A DNA stretch of 15,275 bases from an uncultured Chitinophagaceae bacterium (GTDB taxonomy: Bacteria > Bacteroidota > Bacteroidia > Chitinophagales > Chitinophagaceae): positions 1 through 15,275 of the forward strand of contig CAMPGT010000070.1 of NCBI GenBank assembly GCA_946885665.1. The letters are read 5' to 3'. The notes below the pieces were generated by a model. It made no database searches. It was given only the letters and a program-made list of their open reading frames with translations, and was not told where the DNA came from. Below are positions 1 to 8,828 of the stretch, one piece after another. The position numbers and the translations under genes were made by a program. Numbering within the stretch: the first letter of the stretch is position 1; every line of letters starts with the position of its first letter.

Positions 1-71
1 GTGATGAGGGCCGATAGCAACAATACTTTTATCATTGTATTCTGAATACGATTGTAATTTAATCATTTTCT
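1..71. other. Left-edge sequence with no assignable gene
   Basis: Two weak readings compete here. On the plus strand the frame from base 1 stays open for 14 codons and stops at TGA 43-45, so it could be the end of an upstream gene lying 26 bp before the macroglobulin gene. On the minus strand an ATG at 64-66 opens a frame that runs 22 codons to the window edge, which would make a gene divergent from the macroglobulin with only 5 bp between start codons. Both stretches are too short to tell from chance in AT-rich DNA. I see no clear TAnnTTTG promoter element for the downstream gene and no Shine-Dalgarno sequence. Confidence 0.3.
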
Positions 72-3000
72 ATGCGCCTGTTCCTTACCGCATTCCTCGT
101 TTTGCTAATGGTTTCGTGTAACCGCAACGCCGTTGAGCTCGACTATACCAACGCAAAAGGTGAAGTTCCCCGGCTCGGTAACCTGGTGTTCCGCTTCAGC
201 AATGCCCTTGCCGCCGATTCTGTGCTGAACGAATGGGACTCCAGTCAATATGTTCGGTTCGTTCCGGCAATTCCGGGCCGGTTCCGGTGGGAACAACCCG
301 ACCAACTGGTATTTTCTCCTTCCCGCCCGCTGCCGCCCGCAACAACTTTTCGGGCAGAGCTGACCGACGACATAATAGAAAATACAAAATTCAACCGGAT
401 AGATGGTGGCGACCTCAGTTTTTCGACTCCCGCATTGCGGTTGGAGGATGTACATGCATCGTGGGTGTTGGAAGACGGGCAATCGAAAGCAGCGGTTCCG
501 CGGCTCGACATGTATTTCAATTATCCCGTTTCGCCTTCACAATTGAATGATCATATTCGACTGGAACTTGATGGCAAACCCGTTACGTTCAGAACCGTTA
601 CGCTGTCGGACGACAGCAGGCTGTCGCTGAACCTTACAGGCATACAACCAAAAGACGAAGATCTGGAACTAAACATCCGAATTGACAAAGGCGTTCTTCC
701 AAAAGGAGGGAAAAATGCGACTGCAGAAGAAATTGCTGCCAATGCCAATGTGCCCTCCCCATTTAACCTTGTGGTCAATGACATTTCCGCCGAACATGAT
801 GGATTGTCGGGTACCGTGAATATTCAAACGAGCCAGCCGGTAGACGTCAATGGCCTGACTTCTTTGATCACCATAGACCCATCTGTGAAATACAGTGTAG
901 AGCCGACTGATGAAGGGTTTGCCGTGAAAAGCGAACAGTTCAATGCAGAAAAAACGTATCTGCTTACCTTAAAAAAAGGAATTCGCGGCCGCATAGGCGG
1001 TGTTTTGCACGAACAGTACGACAATAATATTGCGTTCGGCGAACTGCAGCCATCGGTAAGGTTTGCCACCAATAAAAGTGTTTATTTGTCGAGCCAGGGC
1101 AACCGCATGATTGAAATGAAGATCGTGAACGTACCGCGCGTCAAAGTGATTATTTCCAAAATATACGAGAGCAATTTACTGCATGCGCGTACATATGGCT
1201 ACAATCCCGTGGACAAACGCTCGGGCGATGAAGACGACGACTTTTATTACGACGATTATTACGGCAACAGCCTTACCGCAGGCGATGTGATTTATGAAAA
1301 AGAACTGGATACGCGCTCACTGCCGAAAATGGGCAACAGCCGGCTCTTCACGTTTAATGTGGAAGACAGGCTCCCGAATTTTAAGGGCATCTATCACATT
1401 AAGGTGAGGTCCGCCAAAAATTACTGGGTAAGCGACAGCAGATTTATTTCAGTTTCGGATCTCGGGCTCATCGCGAAAGAAGGGCGCGACCGGTTGTTTG
1501 TATTCGTCAACTCGATAAAAAAAGCAGATCCTGTTACAGGAGTGAATATCGTTGCATACGGTAAGAATAACCAGGTGCTGGGAATGGGAGTGACCAATGG
1601 AGATGGCGTTGCCGACATTGCCTATACGCGCAAAGAATTTGCTGGTTTCCGGCCCGCCATGGTGATCGCTAAAACTGAATCGGATTTCAACTATCTCCCT
1701 TTTAACGACACCCGCGTGAACATGTCGCGATATGAAACCGGGGGAAAGCGAATCAATTCCTCCGCGCTCGATGCATTCATTTATGCGGAGCGCGACATCT
1801 ACCGCCCGGGAGAGAAAGTTAATTTCTCGGTGATCGTACGGGACCTGAAATGGCAGTCTCCCGGTGAGCTGCCGTTGAAGTTCAAATTCCTGATGCCGAA
1901 TGGGAAGGAACTGCGTTCCTTTCGCAAAACGTTGAATGAGCAGGGTTCCACCGAGGGGCAGGTCGACATCTCAACAGCGGCCATTACGGGCACTTACACG
2001 CTCGAGGTGTACACGTCGAATGATGTGCTGATGGGTACAAAGAATTTCAGCATTGAAGAGTTTGTTCCGGACAGGATCACGGTGAGCGCCTCGCTGGATA
2101 AGCCCTTCCTTTCTGCGGGACAGTCTGCAACCCTTGCGCTGGGTGCCGTTAATTTTTTTGGTCCGCCTGCTGCCGGCCGGAACTATGAGCTGGAAATACA
2201 ATTGAGGGCAACTGCCTTTCGTCCAAAAAAATATCCTGATTTTATTTTCGGCATAGAAAGTCAGCGCTTGTCGCTCGACAAAGTGATCAGGCAGGGCAAA
2301 CTGGATGAAAAGGGAAAAGCAGCGGAGCATTATGAGATACCGGAGATGTTCAAAAATAACGGGTTGCTGAGGGCCAATTTTTACACCACTGTGTTTGATG
2401 AAACAGGAAGGCCGGTAAGCCGGTTGGTAACGACGAATGTGTATACACAGCAAATTTTTCTCGGCATTGGTGATGACGGTTATTGGTACTATCCCCTGAA
2501 TCAAAAAGTGAATTTTCCGTTGATCGCACTGGACAAAGATGAGAAACTGATGAGTGGGGCAAAAGCCGTGGTAAAAATGATCAAGCACGAATACAGGACG
2601 GTTTTGTCGAAGTCAGGAAGCTACTTCAGGTACGAATCGCAGGAAGACGACAAGGTGATATCCGAGCAAACCGTTACGGTAAGCGGCGATAAAACTGTTT
2701 ATGCGTTTGTGCCGCGCTCGCCGGGAAACTATGAGATAAGGGTGTCGCTTCCGGGCGCCGGTGGATATGTGAGCCGCAAATTTTATAGCTATGGCGCTTG
2801 GGGCAGTGAAAATAATTCGTTCGAGGTGAACACGGAAGGGAGCATCGATATTGAAACCGATAAGTCGGTTTACAACGCGGGCGACAAGGCGAAAATTCTT
2901 TTCAAAGCGCCTTTCAACGGGAAGATGCTGGTGACCATCGAGCAGGACAAGGTGCTGTCCTATCAATATGTAAAGGTTGAAAAAAGAACGGCTTCCGTTG

Positions 3001-5456
3001 ATGTGACCATCGGCAATGAGTACCTGCCGAATATTTTTGTCACCGCAACGCTGGTCAAACCACATGCCGTCAGCGATATCCCCTTGACCGTTGCTCACGG
3101 GTTTCAAAATATCAAAGTGGAAGATAAAGCGAGAATGAATAAGGTGCAGATCATCGCTGCAAAGTCGTCGCGGTCGGCCAGAAACCAGGAAGTGACCGTG
3201 AAAGCAGCGCCCGGAAGTTATGTTACGCTTGCCGCTGTTGACAATGGCGTGCTGCAGGTAACCGATTTTAAGACGCCAGACCCATATGCATATTTTTATT
3301 CTTCCCGCGCGCTTGGTGTTGACGCGTATGATCTGTATCCCTATTTATTTCCCGAAGTAAGGGGACGATTAAGCAGCACGGGCGGCGACGGCGAAATGGA
3401 CATGCAGAAAAGGGTGAACCCTATGCCATCGAAAAGGGTGCAAATTGTTTCTTACTGGAGCGGTATTCAGAAAGCTAACGGTAACGGACAAGCTAAATTT
3501 ACGTTTAATGTTCCGAAGTTCAGTGGACAGATCAGGTTGATGGCCGTTGCCTACAACAATAACACTTTCGGCTCTGCAGCGTCTGCCATAACTATCGCTG
3601 ATCCGATCGTTATCAGCTCGGGCATGCCGAGATTTTTAAGTCCCGGCGACTCGCTCACTGTTCCGGTAACCATCACCAACACTACAAATAAAACAACGGA
3701 AGGACAGGTGACGCTGAAAGGTTCCGGCCCGCTGCATGTCATCGGCAATATCTCCCAAAAAATATTTCTGAATGCGAATGCGGAAGTCAGGGCAGTGTTT
3801 ACCGTTGCGGCTTCGCCGTCAATAGATACGGGAAGGTTAACTGTAAGTGTGCAGGCGGCGGGAGAAACATTTACCAATGAAACGGCCATAGGCGTACGGC
3901 CCGCATCGCCGCTGCAAATGGTGACAAACAGCGGATCCATAGTGGGAGGCGCAACTCAACGGATAAATATACGGGCCGCCGATTTCCTGCCTGGTACCGT
4001 GGAGCACGAGATAGTGGTAAGCCGCAGTCCCATGCTCGAATCGGCCGAACAACTGCGCTACCTGGTGCAATATCCGTATGGCTGTACAGAACAAATTATT
4101 TCTGCGGCTTTTCCTCAATTGTATTATGGTGACCTGGCCAGGCAGTTGTCTGGCGAACCGAACACCGAAAATGTGAACAGGAACATTATCGAGGCGATAA
4201 GAAAAATTAAATTGAGGCAACTGTACAATGGGGCCTTAACGTTGTGGGACAACGAAGGCGTGGCACACTGGTGGACCACCATCTATGCCGCCCATTTTTT
4301 ACTGGAGGCGAAGAAAGCAGGGTTCGATGTGGACGACAATTTGCTCGGAACAATATTGAACTACGTTAACAGCCGGCTTAGAAATAAAAGCACGATCGAT
4401 TATTATTACAACCGCAACCAGCAAAAGAAGATTGCGCCAAAAGAAGTTGCCTACAGCCTGTATGTATTGGCATTGGCGGCGAGGCCAAATGTTTCTGCGA
4501 TGAATTATTACAAGGCCAATACTGAGATGCTCAGTCTCGACAGCAAATATTTATTGAGCGTTGCCTATGCGGTTGCGGGCGATAGAAATAAATTCAGTGA
4601 TCTGTTGCCTTCATCTTTCAGTGGAGAAGTATCAGTGCCGCAAACGGGCGGCAGTTTCTATTCTCCCATTCGTGATGAAGCCATTGCCCTGAACGCATTG
4701 ATCGATGTTGATCCGGGGAACGCACAAATTCCCCTGATGGCAAAACACGTTGCGGAACAATTAAAAGAAAGAGAGTGGTACAGCACACAGGAATGTGCGT
4801 TCAGTTTTCTTGCACTCGGGAAACTGGCAAGGTCGGCAGAGAAGTCAACCGTCACAGCCGTGGTGAGGCACAAAGGAAAGACGATAGCGGAATTCAAAGG
4901 CGGCGAAATCCAATTTCCTGTTGCGGAAACAGGTGACGATTATCTCGAGGTCGTTACAAAGGGCCAGGGAAGATTGTATTATTACATGCAAACGGAAGGC
5001 ATCAGCGCCACAGGTAATTATACCGAAGAGGACAGGTTCATCAAAGTGCGTCGGCAATTTTTTGACAGAACCGGAAGAAAGATCAACGGCCAGTCATTTT
5101 CGGTAAACGACCTTGTCATTGTGCAGGTGAGCCTCGAGCGGGCATTCAGCGGCAATGTCGATAATATTGTGATTACCGATGTACTGCCTGCCGGATTTGA
5201 AATAGAAAATCCACGGACGAAGGAAATACCCGGTATGGAATGGATCAAAGATGCTGATGAACCCGTGGCGATGGATGTGCGTGACGACCGGCTTAATTTA
5301 TTTGTTGACCTTCGTGCCAACAGGCAGGTGTATTATTATGCAGTAAGGGCCGTGTCGCCCGGAGTATTTAAGCTGGGACCCATTGGTGCAGATGCGATGT
5401 ATAACGGCGAATATCATTCGTATAATGGGGGAGGAGTGGTGACCATCAACCCGTAG
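72..5456 (+). CDS. Alpha-2-macroglobulin family lipoprotein, 1794 aa
   Basis: This is a bacterial alpha-2-macroglobulin, a large envelope protein thought to trap and covalently bind attacking proteases. The N-terminus is a lipoprotein signal: a short charged start, a hydrophobic run and a lipobox ending MVSC, with Cys16 as the lipidated residue. The ATG at 72 places this signal exactly at the N-terminus. Many beta-rich macroglobulin domains follow. An MG2-like domain starts near residue 564 (DIYRPGEKV), another MG domain near 925 (SVYNAGDKA), and the conserved A2M segment covers about 1120-1215. The thioester domain begins near 1325 and contains YGCTEQ; Cys1338 and Gln1341 would form the internal thioester. 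The last ~110 residues form a beta domain with LPAGFEIENPR, as in the C-terminal domain of bacterial homologues. Length is normal for the family. An acidic, Tyr-rich loop lies at 385-398. No pbpC gene follows, although the two are often paired. The family call is firm; the role in protease defence is from family knowledge. Confidence 0.95.
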   Translation: MRLFLTAFLVLLMVSCNRNAVELDYTNAKGEVPRLGNLVFRFSNALAADSVLNEWDSSQYVRFVPAIPGRFRWEQPDQLVFSPSRPLPPATTFRAELTDDIIENTKFNRIDGGDLSFSTPALRLEDVHASWVLEDGQSKAAVPRLDMYFNYPVSPSQLNDHIRLELDGKPVTFRTVTLSDDSRLSLNLTGIQPKDEDLELNIRIDKGVLPKGGKNATAEEIAANANVPSPFNLVVNDISAEHDGLSGTVNIQTSQPVDVNGLTSLITIDPSVKYSVEPTDEGFAVKSEQFNAEKTYLLTLKKGIRGRIGGVLHEQYDNNIAFGELQPSVRFATNKSVYLSSQGNRMIEMKIVNVPRVKVIISKIYESNLLHARTYGYNPVDKRSGDEDDDFYYDDYYGNSLTAGDVIYEKELDTRSLPKMGNSRLFTFNVEDRLPNFKGIYHIKVRSAKNYWVSDSRFISVSDLGLIAKEGRDRLFVFVNSIKKADPVTGVNIVAYGKNNQVLGMGVTNGDGVADIAYTRKEFAGFRPAMVIAKTESDFNYLPFNDTRVNMSRYETGGKRINSSALDAFIYAERDIYRPGEKVNFSVIVRDLKWQSPGELPLKFKFLMPNGKELRSFRKTLNEQGSTEGQVDISTAAITGTYTLEVYTSNDVLMGTKNFSIEEFVPDRITVSASLDKPFLSAGQSATLALGAVNFFGPPAAGRNYELEIQLRATAFRPKKYPDFIFGIESQRLSLDKVIRQGKLDEKGKAAEHYEIPEMFKNNGLLRANFYTTVFDETGRPVSRLVTTNVYTQQIFLGIGDDGYWYYPLNQKVNFPLIALDKDEKLMSGAKAVVKMIKHEYRTVLSKSGSYFRYESQEDDKVISEQTVTVSGDKTVYAFVPRSPGNYEIRVSLPGAGGYVSRKFYSYGAWGSENNSFEVNTEGSIDIETDKSVYNAGDKAKILFKAPFNGKMLVTIEQDKVLSYQYVKVEKRTASVDVTIGNEYLPNIFVTATLVKPHAVSDIPLTVAHGFQNIKVEDKARMNKVQIIAAKSSRSARNQEVTVKAAPGSYVTLAAVDNGVLQVTDFKTPDPYAYFYSSRALGVDAYDLYPYLFPEVRGRLSSTGGDGEMDMQKRVNPMPSKRVQIVSYWSGIQKANGNGQAKFTFNVPKFSGQIRLMAVAYNNNTFGSAASAITIADPIVISSGMPRFLSPGDSLTVPVTITNTTNKTTEGQVTLKGSGPLHVIGNISQKIFLNANAEVRAVFTVAASPSIDTGRLTVSVQAAGETFTNETAIGVRPASPLQMVTNSGSIVGGATQRINIRAADFLPGTVEHEIVVSRSPMLESAEQLRYLVQYPYGCTEQIISAAFPQLYYGDLARQLSGEPNTENVNRNIIEAIRKIKLRQLYNGALTLWDNEGVAHWWTTIYAAHFLLEAKKAGFDVDDNLLGTILNYVNSRLRNKSTIDYYYNRNQQKKIAPKEVAYSLYVLALAARPNVSAMNYYKANTEMLSLDSKYLLSVAYAVAGDRNKFSDLLPSSFSGEVSVPQTGGSFYSPIRDEAIALNALIDVDPGNAQIPLMAKHVAEQLKEREWYSTQECAFSFLALGKLARSAEKSTVTAVVRHKGKTIAEFKGGEIQFPVAETGDDYLEVVTKGQGRLYYYMQTEGISATGNYTEEDRFIKVRRQFFDRTGRKINGQSFSVNDLVIVQVSLERAFSGNVDNIVITDVLPAGFEIENPRTKEIPGMEWIKDADEPVAMDVRDDRLNLFVDLRANRQVYYYAVRAVSPGVFKLGPIGADAMYNGEYHSYNGGGVVTINP

Positions 5457-5467
5457 GTGCTGGCAGC

Positions 5468-5495
5468 AAAAAAAAGCACCACGGTTGGGTGGTGC
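5468..5495 (-). terminator. Rho-independent terminator of rpsT
   Basis: On the minus strand, a perfect 7-bp stem (GCACCAC / GTGGTGC, plus positions 5476-5482 and 5489-5495) with a 6-nt loop is followed directly by eight T residues (plus-strand A tract 5468-5475). It lies about 50 bp past the rpsT stop codon, so it fits as the rpsT terminator. On the plus strand the hairpin is followed by A residues, so it should not terminate the macroglobulin transcript efficiently. Confidence 0.8.
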
Positions 5496-5547
5496 AAAAA
5501 AATAAAAAAACCCCTCGGCTTACGCTTCGGTGGAAAACCGTTTATAA

Positions 5548-5805
5548 TCAGGCGGTCAGCGTATTCACGCGGCGCGCCAGTTTGCTCTTGATGTTGGAAG
5601 CCTTGTTTTTGTGGATGATACCCTTCTTGGCCAGCTTATCGATCATTGCGATCACCTCGGGCAACTCGCCCGCGGCTGTCTTGTTGTCTTTTATCTCTTT
5701 CAGGTCGCGAATGGCATTACGTGTGGTTTTGCCATAATACCTGTTCCTGTCCCTGCGTTTGGTAGCCTGACGGACATCCTTTTTCGTAGCCTGGTGATTT
5801 GCCAT
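5548..5805 (-). CDS. rpsT: 30S ribosomal protein S20
   Basis: S20 is a small basic helical protein that binds 16S rRNA early in 30S assembly. The 85-residue product starts MANHQATKKD, the usual S20 beginning (MANHKSA-type). It is rich in Lys and Arg throughout and has the conserved tail segment KGIIHKNKASNIKSKLARRV. Length matches the family. The start ATG (5803-5805) has no Shine-Dalgarno sequence, as is normal in Bacteroidota. A -7 element TACTTTTG lies 24 bp upstream, and a strong hairpin terminator follows, so the gene is probably a single-gene transcript. It is divergent from sucA and convergent with the macroglobulin gene. Confidence 0.96.
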   Translation of the reverse strand: MANHQATKKDVRQATKRRDRNRYYGKTTRNAIRDLKEIKDNKTAAGELPEVIAMIDKLAKKGIIHKNKASNIKSKLARRVNTLTA

Positions 5806-5829
5806 TGTCGCTCAAAAATTTTAAGACGG

Positions 5830-5837
5830 CAAAAGTA
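5830..5837 (-). promoter_or_regulatory. rpsT promoter -7 element
   Basis: TACTTTTG on the minus strand matches the Bacteroidota primary sigma factor -7 consensus TAnnTTTG perfectly. It is 24 bp before the rpsT ATG, giving a leader of roughly 15-20 nt. A good -33 TTG is not visible at the usual 17-23 bp spacing, so the element is assigned from the -7 match and its position. Confidence 0.6.
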
Positions 5838-5920
5838 GGATTTTTTGGTTAACCACGGAAATTAAAGCCAAAAAACTCAATGCAACGCTCCGGCATGCAA
5901 AATTGGCGGCTAACTAAAAG

Positions 5921-5942
5921 AGTATCAAAATAATTAGATACT
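5921..5942. repeat. Short inverted repeat in the rpsT-sucA divergent region
   Basis: AGTATC (5921-5926) and GATACT (5937-5942) form a perfect 6-bp inverted repeat around a 10-bp AT-rich centre (AAAATAATTA). It lies about 36 bp upstream of the putative sucA -7 element and about 84 bp upstream of the rpsT one. It could be an operator for a dimeric regulator of either gene, but a repeat this short can arise by chance. The rest of the 198-bp region holds the two promoters and nothing else I can identify. Confidence 0.3.
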
Positions 5943-5977
5943 TGTCAGTCTTCCTCCCCGGTCTCCTAATTTTCAAC

Positions 5978-5985
5978 GATATTTG
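5978..5985 (+). promoter_or_regulatory. Putative sucA promoter -7 element
   Basis: GATATTTG matches TAnnTTTG except at the first base and sits 18 bp before the sucA ATG at 6004. It includes the TTG at 5983 that could otherwise be read as an upstream start codon, which argues that translation begins at 6004. No convincing -33 TTG is present at 17-23 bp. The assignment rests on the near match and the position. Confidence 0.45.
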
Positions 5986-6003
5986 TACACCCATTGCTAT
6001 TTT

Positions 6004-8778
6004 ATGAAAGATTTTAGTTATATAACCAATTCCCACCCCGCATTTATTGAAGGACTCTACGAAGATTTCACGAAAGATCCCAGCTCGGTTGATCCCGAAC
6101 TGCGCAAATTTTTTGAGGGTTTTGATTTTGCCGTAGGCAACGGCAAAGCTGGCGCCAATGGCGGCGCAAACGGCCAGGCTGCCGTTGTTACTGCTACTCC
6201 CGCATCAGGCGGCGGCGAGGTAACCGACTGGAAGAAAGAACTGGGGGCCTATAGAATGATCCTTGGTTACCGCAACAAGGGCCATTTGGAGGCCAAAACC
6301 AACCCCATTCGTCCCCGGAAGGACCGCGGGGCCAACATCGACCTCGGCTTTTACGGGTTCACGGAAGAGGACCTGAACAGGAACTTTCATGCCGGCAACC
6401 TTATTGGCCTGGGCACCACCACGTTGGGCAACATTCTCAACCACCTCAAACAAACCTATTCATCGCATGTTGGCATAGAGTTCAAATACATCAGCGATCA
6501 GCGCAAGGTAGCCTGGCTCACCAACGAGATGGAAAAGAATTTTTCGCAGCCGGTCTCTCTCGAAAAGAAAAAACGCATTCTCGTGAAGTTGAACGAGGGT
6601 GTGATGTTTGAGAAGTTCCTGCATACCAAGTACATAGGACAGAAAAGATTTTCACTGGAAGGTGGCGAGACCACCATCCCGGCACTGGATGCGATCATCA
6701 ACACAGCCGCCGATCATGATGTGCAGGAAGTGGTGATCGGCATGGCCCACCGGGGAAGGCTGAATATTCTGGCCAACATCATCGGCAAAACCTACGAGCA
6801 GATATTCAGCGAATTTGAAGGCACGGGCAAAATGGACCAGACGATGGGCAGCGGCGACGTGAAGTACCACCTTGGTTACGGCAGTACCATTGAAACAATG
6901 AACGGCAAAAGCGTTCATGTGAAATTGTGCCCCAACCCCTCACATCTCGAGGCTGTCGACCCCGTCGTAATCGGCTTTGCAAGGGCAAAGGCAGACGTGG
7001 TTTACGACAGTGAATACGACAAGATATTACCGATACTCATCCATGGCGATGCTTCCATCGCGGGACAAGGCATCGTGTATGAAGTGGTGCAAATGAGCAA
7101 TCTGCGGGGCTATTTCACCGGCGGCACCATCCACTTTGTTATTAACAACCAGATCGGGTTCACAACAGATTTTGATGATGCCAGGAGCGCCGACTACTGT
7201 ACCTCGATCGCGGCAATGATCCAGTCGCCCGTGCTTCATGTGAACGGCGACGATCCGGAAGCCGTGGTGAAATGTGTCGAGATCGCCACGCGCTACAGGC
7301 AGGAATTCAATTCAGATATATTCATCGACATGGTTTGCTACCGCAGGCACGGCCACAACGAGGGCGACGACCCGAAGTTCACGCAGCCGGCGCTGTACAA
7401 TCTCATCGACAAGCACGCGAACCCGCGGGAAATATACACCAGTTACCTGCTCGAAAATGGCGAGGCGGACGCCCAACAGATGGCCAAGGAAATGGAGAAG
7501 AAGTTTTGGAACGACCTCCAGGAACGGCTTGATGAAGTGAAGCAGCATCCGCTGCCCTACCAGTACCAGCAGCCGGAACTTTGGTGGAAGAGCCTGCGCA
7601 CGGCAACGGCTGAAGATTTTGTTCACTCGCCGCAAACCGGCATTTCGGAAGAAGACTTCACAAAAGTTTTTGAGACACTGATGAAGTGGCCTGAAGATTT
7701 CAAGCCGCTCAAAAAGGTGGAAAAGATCATCAACGATAAGGTCAAACTCTTCAATGAAGAAGGTAAGATCGACTGGGCGACGGGTGAACTGATGGCCTAC
7801 GGGAGCCTGTTGCTGGAAGGAAAGAACGTGCGGATGAGTGGCCAGGACGTGCGTCGCGGCACTTTTTCGCACAGGCACGCGGTGTTGCGCGATGAAAAGT
7901 CGGACAAGGCCCACAGCCGCCTCAAAAACCTGCCGGGTGCAACAGGAAAGTTCAGGATATACAATTCTTTCTTAAGCGAATACGGCGTGCTTGGCTTTGA
8001 ATATGGTTACGCCATGGCATCGCCCAATACATTGGTATTGTGGGAGGCGCAGTTCGGTGATTTCGCGAACGGCGGACAAATCATGATCGACCAGTTCATC
8101 AGCAGTTCCGAACAGAAATGGAACAGGATGAATGGCCTGGTGATGTTTTTGCCTCATGGATACGAGGGACAGGGCCCGGAACATTCCAGCGCCCGCATGG
8201 AGAGGTTTCTGCAAATGTGCGCCGAATTGAATATGGTTGTTACCAACATCACCACCTCGGCCAACCTGTTTCATGCGCTGCGCAGGCAACTTACGTGGCC
8301 GTTCAGAAAGCCGTTGGTCCAGTTTTCACCAAAAGCGAATTTGCGCCACCATGGTTCTTATTCAAAGAAAGAAGAGTTCGTATCCGGGGCGTTCAAAGAG
8401 GTGATTGATGACCAGTATATAGATGAGCCGGCAAAGGTGAAGAAGGTGCTGTTCTGTTCAGGAAAGGTTTATTTCGACCTTGCCGAATACCAGCAGAAAG
8501 GAAATCATAAGGACACCGCCATCATCAGGCTTGAACAGATCTACCCGTTGCCCGCAAAGCAACTGGAGGAACTGTACAACAAATACAACAAGGCAACCTG
8601 GTTCTGGGTGCAGGAAGAACCCCTGAATATGGGTGCCGCATCATTTTTGCAGATGAACCTGAAGACGATTAATTACGGTGTGATCAGCAGGCAGCCGAGC
8701 GCATCGCCGGCAACGGGATTTGCAAAAGTGCATGCGCAGGAACAGAAAGAAATTATTGAAACGGCGTTTGGAATATAG
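6004..8778 (+). CDS. sucA: 2-oxoglutarate dehydrogenase E1 component
   Basis: SucA (OdhA) is the thiamin-diphosphate-dependent E1 of the 2-oxoglutarate dehydrogenase complex. It decarboxylates 2-oxoglutarate and passes the succinyl group to the lipoyl group of E2 in the TCA cycle. The 924-residue product has an N-terminal segment typical of the family (NSHPAFIEGLYEDF), then a Gly/Ala linker at about 42-72. Landmarks are GMAHRGR at 246-252, NPSHLEAVDP, GDASIAGQG at 348-356, and NNQIGF at 381-386 in the cofactor-binding half. HGHNEGDDP lies at 449-457, and GPEHSSAR at 724-731 in the C-terminal transketolase-like part. Length is normal. I chose ATG 6004 over an in-frame TTG at 5983, because the TTG lies inside the likely -7 element and adds seven non-family residues. 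sucB follows after 83 bp with its own -7 element. Confidence 0.96.
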   Translation: MKDFSYITNSHPAFIEGLYEDFTKDPSSVDPELRKFFEGFDFAVGNGKAGANGGANGQAAVVTATPASGGGEVTDWKKELGAYRMILGYRNKGHLEAKTNPIRPRKDRGANIDLGFYGFTEEDLNRNFHAGNLIGLGTTTLGNILNHLKQTYSSHVGIEFKYISDQRKVAWLTNEMEKNFSQPVSLEKKKRILVKLNEGVMFEKFLHTKYIGQKRFSLEGGETTIPALDAIINTAADHDVQEVVIGMAHRGRLNILANIIGKTYEQIFSEFEGTGKMDQTMGSGDVKYHLGYGSTIETMNGKSVHVKLCPNPSHLEAVDPVVIGFARAKADVVYDSEYDKILPILIHGDASIAGQGIVYEVVQMSNLRGYFTGGTIHFVINNQIGFTTDFDDARSADYCTSIAAMIQSPVLHVNGDDPEAVVKCVEIATRYRQEFNSDIFIDMVCYRRHGHNEGDDPKFTQPALYNLIDKHANPREIYTSYLLENGEADAQQMAKEMEKKFWNDLQERLDEVKQHPLPYQYQQPELWWKSLRTATAEDFVHSPQTGISEEDFTKVFETLMKWPEDFKPLKKVEKIINDKVKLFNEEGKIDWATGELMAYGSLLLEGKNVRMSGQDVRRGTFSHRHAVLRDEKSDKAHSRLKNLPGATGKFRIYNSFLSEYGVLGFEYGYAMASPNTLVLWEAQFGDFANGGQIMIDQFISSSEQKWNRMNGLVMFLPHGYEGQGPEHSSARMERFLQMCAELNMVVTNITTSANLFHALRRQLTWPFRKPLVQFSPKANLRHHGSYSKKEEFVSGAFKEVIDDQYIDEPAKVKKVLFCSGKVYFDLAEYQQKGNHKDTAIIRLEQIYPLPAKQLEELYNKYNKATWFWVQEEPLNMGAASFLQMNLKTINYGVISRQPSASPATGFAKVHAQEQKEIIETAFGI

Positions 8779-8800
8779 TTGTGGGAACGGAAACTTTGCC

Positions 8801-8828
8801 TCACATCTCACGTCTCATGTTTCACGTA
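8801..8828 (+). repeat. Four imperfect heptamer tandem repeats before sucB
   Basis: Four consecutive 7-bp units lie here: TCACATC, TCACGTC, TCATGTT and TCACGTA, all close to TCACGTC. The last unit runs two bases into the sucB -7 element. A 7-bp period does not match a full helical turn, so cooperative binding on one DNA face is not obvious. The array could be a binding site, slippage-derived DNA, or a copy of a dispersed intergenic repeat. It lies between the sucA stop and the sucB start and encodes no protein. Confidence 0.6.

Noticed and set aside
1971..2588. A 205-codon minus-strand open frame inside the A2M gene
   Set aside because: It is a shadow of the macroglobulin reading frame, with no promoter, no plausible protein features and no neighbour on that strand.
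5496..5541. Possible terminator for the A2M gene (weak CGGT/ACCG stem followed by TTTAT near 5528-5545)
   Set aside because: The stem is only 4 bp and the T-run only three bases, too weak to call.
7312..7914. A 200-codon minus-strand open frame inside sucA
   Set aside because: It is antisense to conserved sucA motifs, and its Leu/Val/Arg/His-rich translation looks like reversed coding sequence.
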